9,147 nucleotides of DNA, from NCBI RefSeq assembly GCF_938045405.1, contig NZ_CALIMW010000141.1, positions 1-9,147 of the forward strand, in the 5' to 3' direction. Source of the stretch: an uncultured Campylobacter sp. Its GTDB lineage: Bacteria; Campylobacterota; Campylobacteria; Campylobacterales; Campylobacteraceae. The notes under the pieces are model-generated. The model saw only the letters and a list, made by a program, of their open reading frames with translations. It had not been told where the DNA came from and searched no databases. A program made the position numbers and the translations under genes. This document shows, one piece after another, positions 6,893 to 9,147 of this stretch (position 1 is its first letter; each line of letters begins with the position of its first letter).

Positions 6893-7888
6893 TTAAACGA
6901 TCGCTAGCGCGGTAATTAGCACGCAAGCAAGAGCTAACGGCATGCAGACTTTCCAGCAAAGTCCCATCAGCTGATCGGGGCGCAGATGTGGCCACGCCGC
7001 GCGAGCCCATAGGAAGCAGAAAAACACGAGGCTTGATTTTAATACCATCATAACGCCGCCAGGGATAAACCAAAACGCGTTGAATCCGCCCAAAAACAGC
7101 AGCGTCGTAGCGACTGAGTAGGTTATGATATTGGCGTATTCGCCGATAAAAAACATACCCCAGCGCATGCCCGAATACGCCGTACCCGCGCCCGCTACGA
7201 TCTCGGTTTCGTTTTCGGTAAGGCATAGCGGCGTGCGGTTGCACTCTACAAAGGCTGCGATGAGAAAGAGCGCGAAGCAGACGGGCTCTTTCCAGATAAA
7301 CCACTTGTCGATGCCGCCGCTTTGCGCGCTTACGATGTCGATGAGCGAGAGCGAGCCCGTGATCATCACGATAGGGATCAGGCTAAGGCCGTTTATCACC
7401 TCAAAGCAGGTGATCTGCAAAAACGCGCGAAACGCGCCTATCGTGCCCCATTTATTGTAGCTCGCAAGCCCTCCGATCAGCAATCCGTAAACGCAGGTGC
7501 CGCTAGTTCCGAGCAGGAATAAAATTCCCACATTTATATCGCTTAAAATCGGCTGGATCGTCCGCCCCCCGATCGTAAACTCCGGCAGTAGCGGCACTAC
7601 CGAAAGCGCCACGAAAGCGCCCGTAGCCGAGATTATCGGCGCTATTTTAAAAAGAAGCTTATTCGCCCGCGCAGGGATCGCGTCCTCTTTGGTAAAAAGC
7701 TTTATCATGTCCGCGCCAACCTGCAAAAGCCCCGCAGGCCCGACCATAGAGGGCCCGATCCTGCGCTGCATAAAGGCAAGTACCTTGCGCTCGGCGTAGG
7801 TCGCAAGCCCCGAGAGCAGCGCGATGACGGCTAAAATCACGAGCGCCTTTAAGACGGTAGCTACGAAATAAAATGCACTATCGCTCAT
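6893..7888 (-). CDS. nuoH: NADH-quinone oxidoreductase subunit H
   Basis: This is the membrane subunit (ND1 homologue) that docks the peripheral arm and forms part of the quinone cavity. The 331-residue product is of usual length with about eight hydrophobic helices. Signature blocks are RRIGPSMVGPAGLLQVGADMIKLFTKED near residue 42; the charged loop ECNRTPLCLTENETEIVAG followed by YSGMRWGMFFIGEYANI, corresponding to the conserved E/D-rich loop at the quinone channel; and RAAWPHLRPDQLMGLCWKV near the C-terminus. The ATG overlaps the nuoG TGA by 4 bases (ATGA), with GGAG seven bases upstream. No insert is seen in this subunit. Confidence 0.97.
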   Translation of the reverse strand: MSDSAFYFVATVLKALVILAVIALLSGLATYAERKVLAFMQRRIGPSMVGPAGLLQVGADMIKLFTKEDAIPARANKLLFKIAPIISATGAFVALSVVPLLPEFTIGGRTIQPILSDINVGILFLLGTSGTCVYGLLIGGLASYNKWGTIGAFRAFLQITCFEVINGLSLIPIVMITGSLSLIDIVSAQSGGIDKWFIWKEPVCFALFLIAAFVECNRTPLCLTENETEIVAGAGTAYSGMRWGMFFIGEYANIITYSVATTLLFLGGFNAFWFIPGGVMMVLKSSLVFFCFLWARAAWPHLRPDQLMGLCWKVCMPLALACVLITALAIV

Positions 7889-9147
7889 CTGCCCTCTCCT
7901 TTGGAATTTGAAATTTTCTCGATTTTTACGCTTGCGTAGCGCGAGGTTTTGAAAAATATCTCGCTGCGCAGCTTCTCGTCAAAATACGGCAGATACGCCC
8001 CGCTAAAGCCTGGATCGATCTTTACGCTAGCGACGATTTCGCATTTTAAATTTATGAGCTCAGTCGCGCCGTTTTCGCTATTTTCATTATCAGAGGTACC
8101 GACTTTGTGCGCGCCGCTAGCTTTTTCGGCACGGCTTACGACGAAGCTGCTCAAATTTAGCGCATCGCCACTTTTACGCACGCTCGCACGATCTATTTTT
8201 TCTGCGTCTATTGCGATTGGAGCGCTTAAATTTAATGCGCCGTTTGAGCCTCCCGTATCGTTTAAATTTGACGCGCTGTCCGTTTTACTCGCGCTACTTG
8301 CTCGATCCATTCTTTCCATGCATTCCACGCCGTTTGAGACGTTCTCGTCGCCTGCGTCGCTAGTTTTTTCATTATGGCCCGCATCGTCTGCTTGGTAAAT
8401 TTTAACGACGTCGCCTGCGCTCACGCCCAAGCTTTCGGCGATGCTAGGGCTTAGATACAGAGCGCCCGCTTCGCCCAGAGCGCTGCTTGCGCCGCTAAAT
8501 TTATTGAATTGATGCAGCGGATTTGCCTCATAGATTAAAATTTCGTCCTCGCCCGCGCTAATCGGCGCTGAAAGCGAAATTTCAAACTCCTCCTCGCTAG
8601 CGGCGAGCTCCTCGTTTCGCAGCTCATATCCGCGGTGGTTTGCGCCGCCGTTGTCGTAGAAATTTTCTAAATCGTCAAATTTAATCGGCTCAAAATCCGC
8701 GCCCAAGCTAGGCGTATAGCCGATCGCGTGCTCCGCGCAAACCCCAAGCGCACAGGCGATGTCGTTTAGCTCGTATCCGCCGTAATCAAGCGCCGCATTG
8801 GTGGGCACTACGCGCTTGTCGTAGTTCGTAAACGTGCCCTCCTGCTGCACCAAGCTAGGCGCGTCCAGATCCGCTTCCAGCACGCCGAAGCTAATATCGC
8901 CCGCTTCATTGTAGCCTAGCGTCTCGCCCGCGCTCATTTGCGCGCTAAGCTCGCAGATGAGCGCAACGCCCAGGCTGTTCGTGCGCGGCGGCACCACTAG
9001 CACCTTAAATGGCGTATAGCGCTGCACCAAGCCCGCTAGACGCGCAAACGTGGCGCTATTTGGCGTGCGGATAAGATCCTCGCCGATGATAAGCGAAAAA
9101 TGCTCCTTTTTAGCCAAAATTTCATCTATTTTTTGCTCGTCCAGACC
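7885..9147 (-). CDS. nuoG: NADH-quinone oxidoreductase subunit G (partial, 5' end outside window), C-terminal half with a large insert
   Basis: This is the large iron-sulfur subunit of the peripheral arm, and only its C-terminal 420 codons are visible. The frame is open to the window edge, so no start can be assigned; a TTG at 9117 is internal. The cluster-binding N-terminal domain is not in view. What is visible belongs to the molybdopterin-oxidoreductase-like region, which in complex I binds no molybdenum cofactor. It includes FSLIIGEDLIRTPNSATFARL, VLVVPPRTNSLGVALI, and a QEGTFTNYDKRVVPTNAALDYGG block resembling the family's EGTFTN motif. A C-terminal beta-barrel-like portion follows (LYLSPSIAESLGVSAGDVVKIYQ, then VKIDPGFSGAYLPYFDEKL). 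These last two blocks are separated by about 114 extra residues, listed separately. Identity as NuoG rests on these motifs and on its position before nuoH. Confidence 0.92.
   Translation of the reverse strand, partial: GLDEQKIDEILAKKEHFSLIIGEDLIRTPNSATFARLAGLVQRYTPFKVLVVPPRTNSLGVALICELSAQMSAGETLGYNEAGDISFGVLEADLDAPSLVQQEGTFTNYDKRVVPTNAALDYGGYELNDIACALGVCAEHAIGYTPSLGADFEPIKFDDLENFYDNGGANHRGYELRNEELAASEEEFEISLSAPISAGEDEILIYEANPLHQFNKFSGASSALGEAGALYLSPSIAESLGVSAGDVVKIYQADDAGHNEKTSDAGDENVSNGVECMERMDRASSASKTDSASNLNDTGGSNGALNLSAPIAIDAEKIDRASVRKSGDALNLSSFVVSRAEKASGAHKVGTSDNENSENGATELINLKCEIVASVKIDPGFSGAYLPYFDEKLRSEIFFKTSRYASVKIEKISNSKGEGR
8050..8391 (-). other. Low-complexity hydrophilic insert within NuoG
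   Basis: This polar segment of about 114 codons splits the C-terminal domain between VSAGDVVKIYQ and LKCEIVASVKIDPGFSGAYLPYF. It is rich in S, A, N, D, G and K and contains two DRAS motifs (in MDRASSAS and IDRASVRK) and two related ALNLS motifs (GALNLSAP and DALNLSSF, about 25 residues apart). AAATTT words recur inside it. In ordinary members a short loop would be expected here. The limits are estimated by eye. No catalytic or binding motif is recognised. Confidence 0.8.

Noticed and set aside
6882..7304. N-terminal extension of NuoI reaching into nuoH
   Set aside because: The frame is open by chance across nuoH. The GGAGGG-preceded ATG at 6881 matches the NuoI N-terminus, and the extension would overlap nuoH by about 410 bases.
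9115..9117. TTG as a start codon for the NuoG frame
   Set aside because: The frame continues without a stop to the window edge and the N-terminal cluster domain is missing, so this is an internal leucine codon.

Overview
The window is a single, tightly packed, minus-strand block of a nuo operon encoding the proton-pumping NADH-dehydrogenase-type respiratory complex I. Read in the direction of transcription (from the high-coordinate end), the order is nuoG (5' end outside the window), nuoH, nuoI, nuoJ, nuoK, nuoL, nuoM and nuoN (3' end outside the window). Genes overlap by 4 to 11 bases or are separated by at most 11 bases. There is no gene-free stretch over 300 bases, and I see no tRNA, rRNA, mobile element, CRISPR array, promoter or terminator.

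The protein sequences look like those of Campylobacter or a close epsilonproteobacterial relative. Examples are the NuoI cluster motif with C-V in place of C-P, the NuoH ending with a PHLRPDQLM motif, and a NuoG C-terminal half of the epsilonproteobacterial kind. The fairly high GC content and the many AAATTT words suggest an oral, higher-GC Campylobacter (the gracilis/showae/rectus type) rather than C. jejuni. The species is an inference and was not tested. In that group complex I usually lacks standard NuoE and NuoF and is thought to take electrons from reduced flavodoxin rather than NADH. The genes that would settle this here lie upstream of the window.

Layout by coordinate: 1-1757 nuoN; 1747-3276 nuoM; 3284-5131 nuoL; 5124-5447 nuoK; 5449-5976 nuoJ; 5973-6881 nuoI; 6893-7888 nuoH; 7885-9147 nuoG. 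NuoG and NuoI form part of the iron-sulfur peripheral arm, NuoH holds the quinone-site junction, and NuoJ, K, L, M and N form the membrane arm with its proton channels.

The unusual feature is that three subunits, NuoN, NuoI and NuoG, each carry about 105-115 extra hydrophilic, low-complexity residues. In NuoN this is a loop insert, in NuoI a C-terminal extension, and in NuoG an insert near the C-terminus. All three segments stay in frame, are built from recurring short motifs (LNL, KF, DAENS, EQNFKE), and contain repeated AAATTT words. The NuoN and NuoI segments also contain exact or near-exact in-frame DNA repeats. The conserved cores on both sides are intact, so these look like tolerated or lineage-specific expansions rather than decay.
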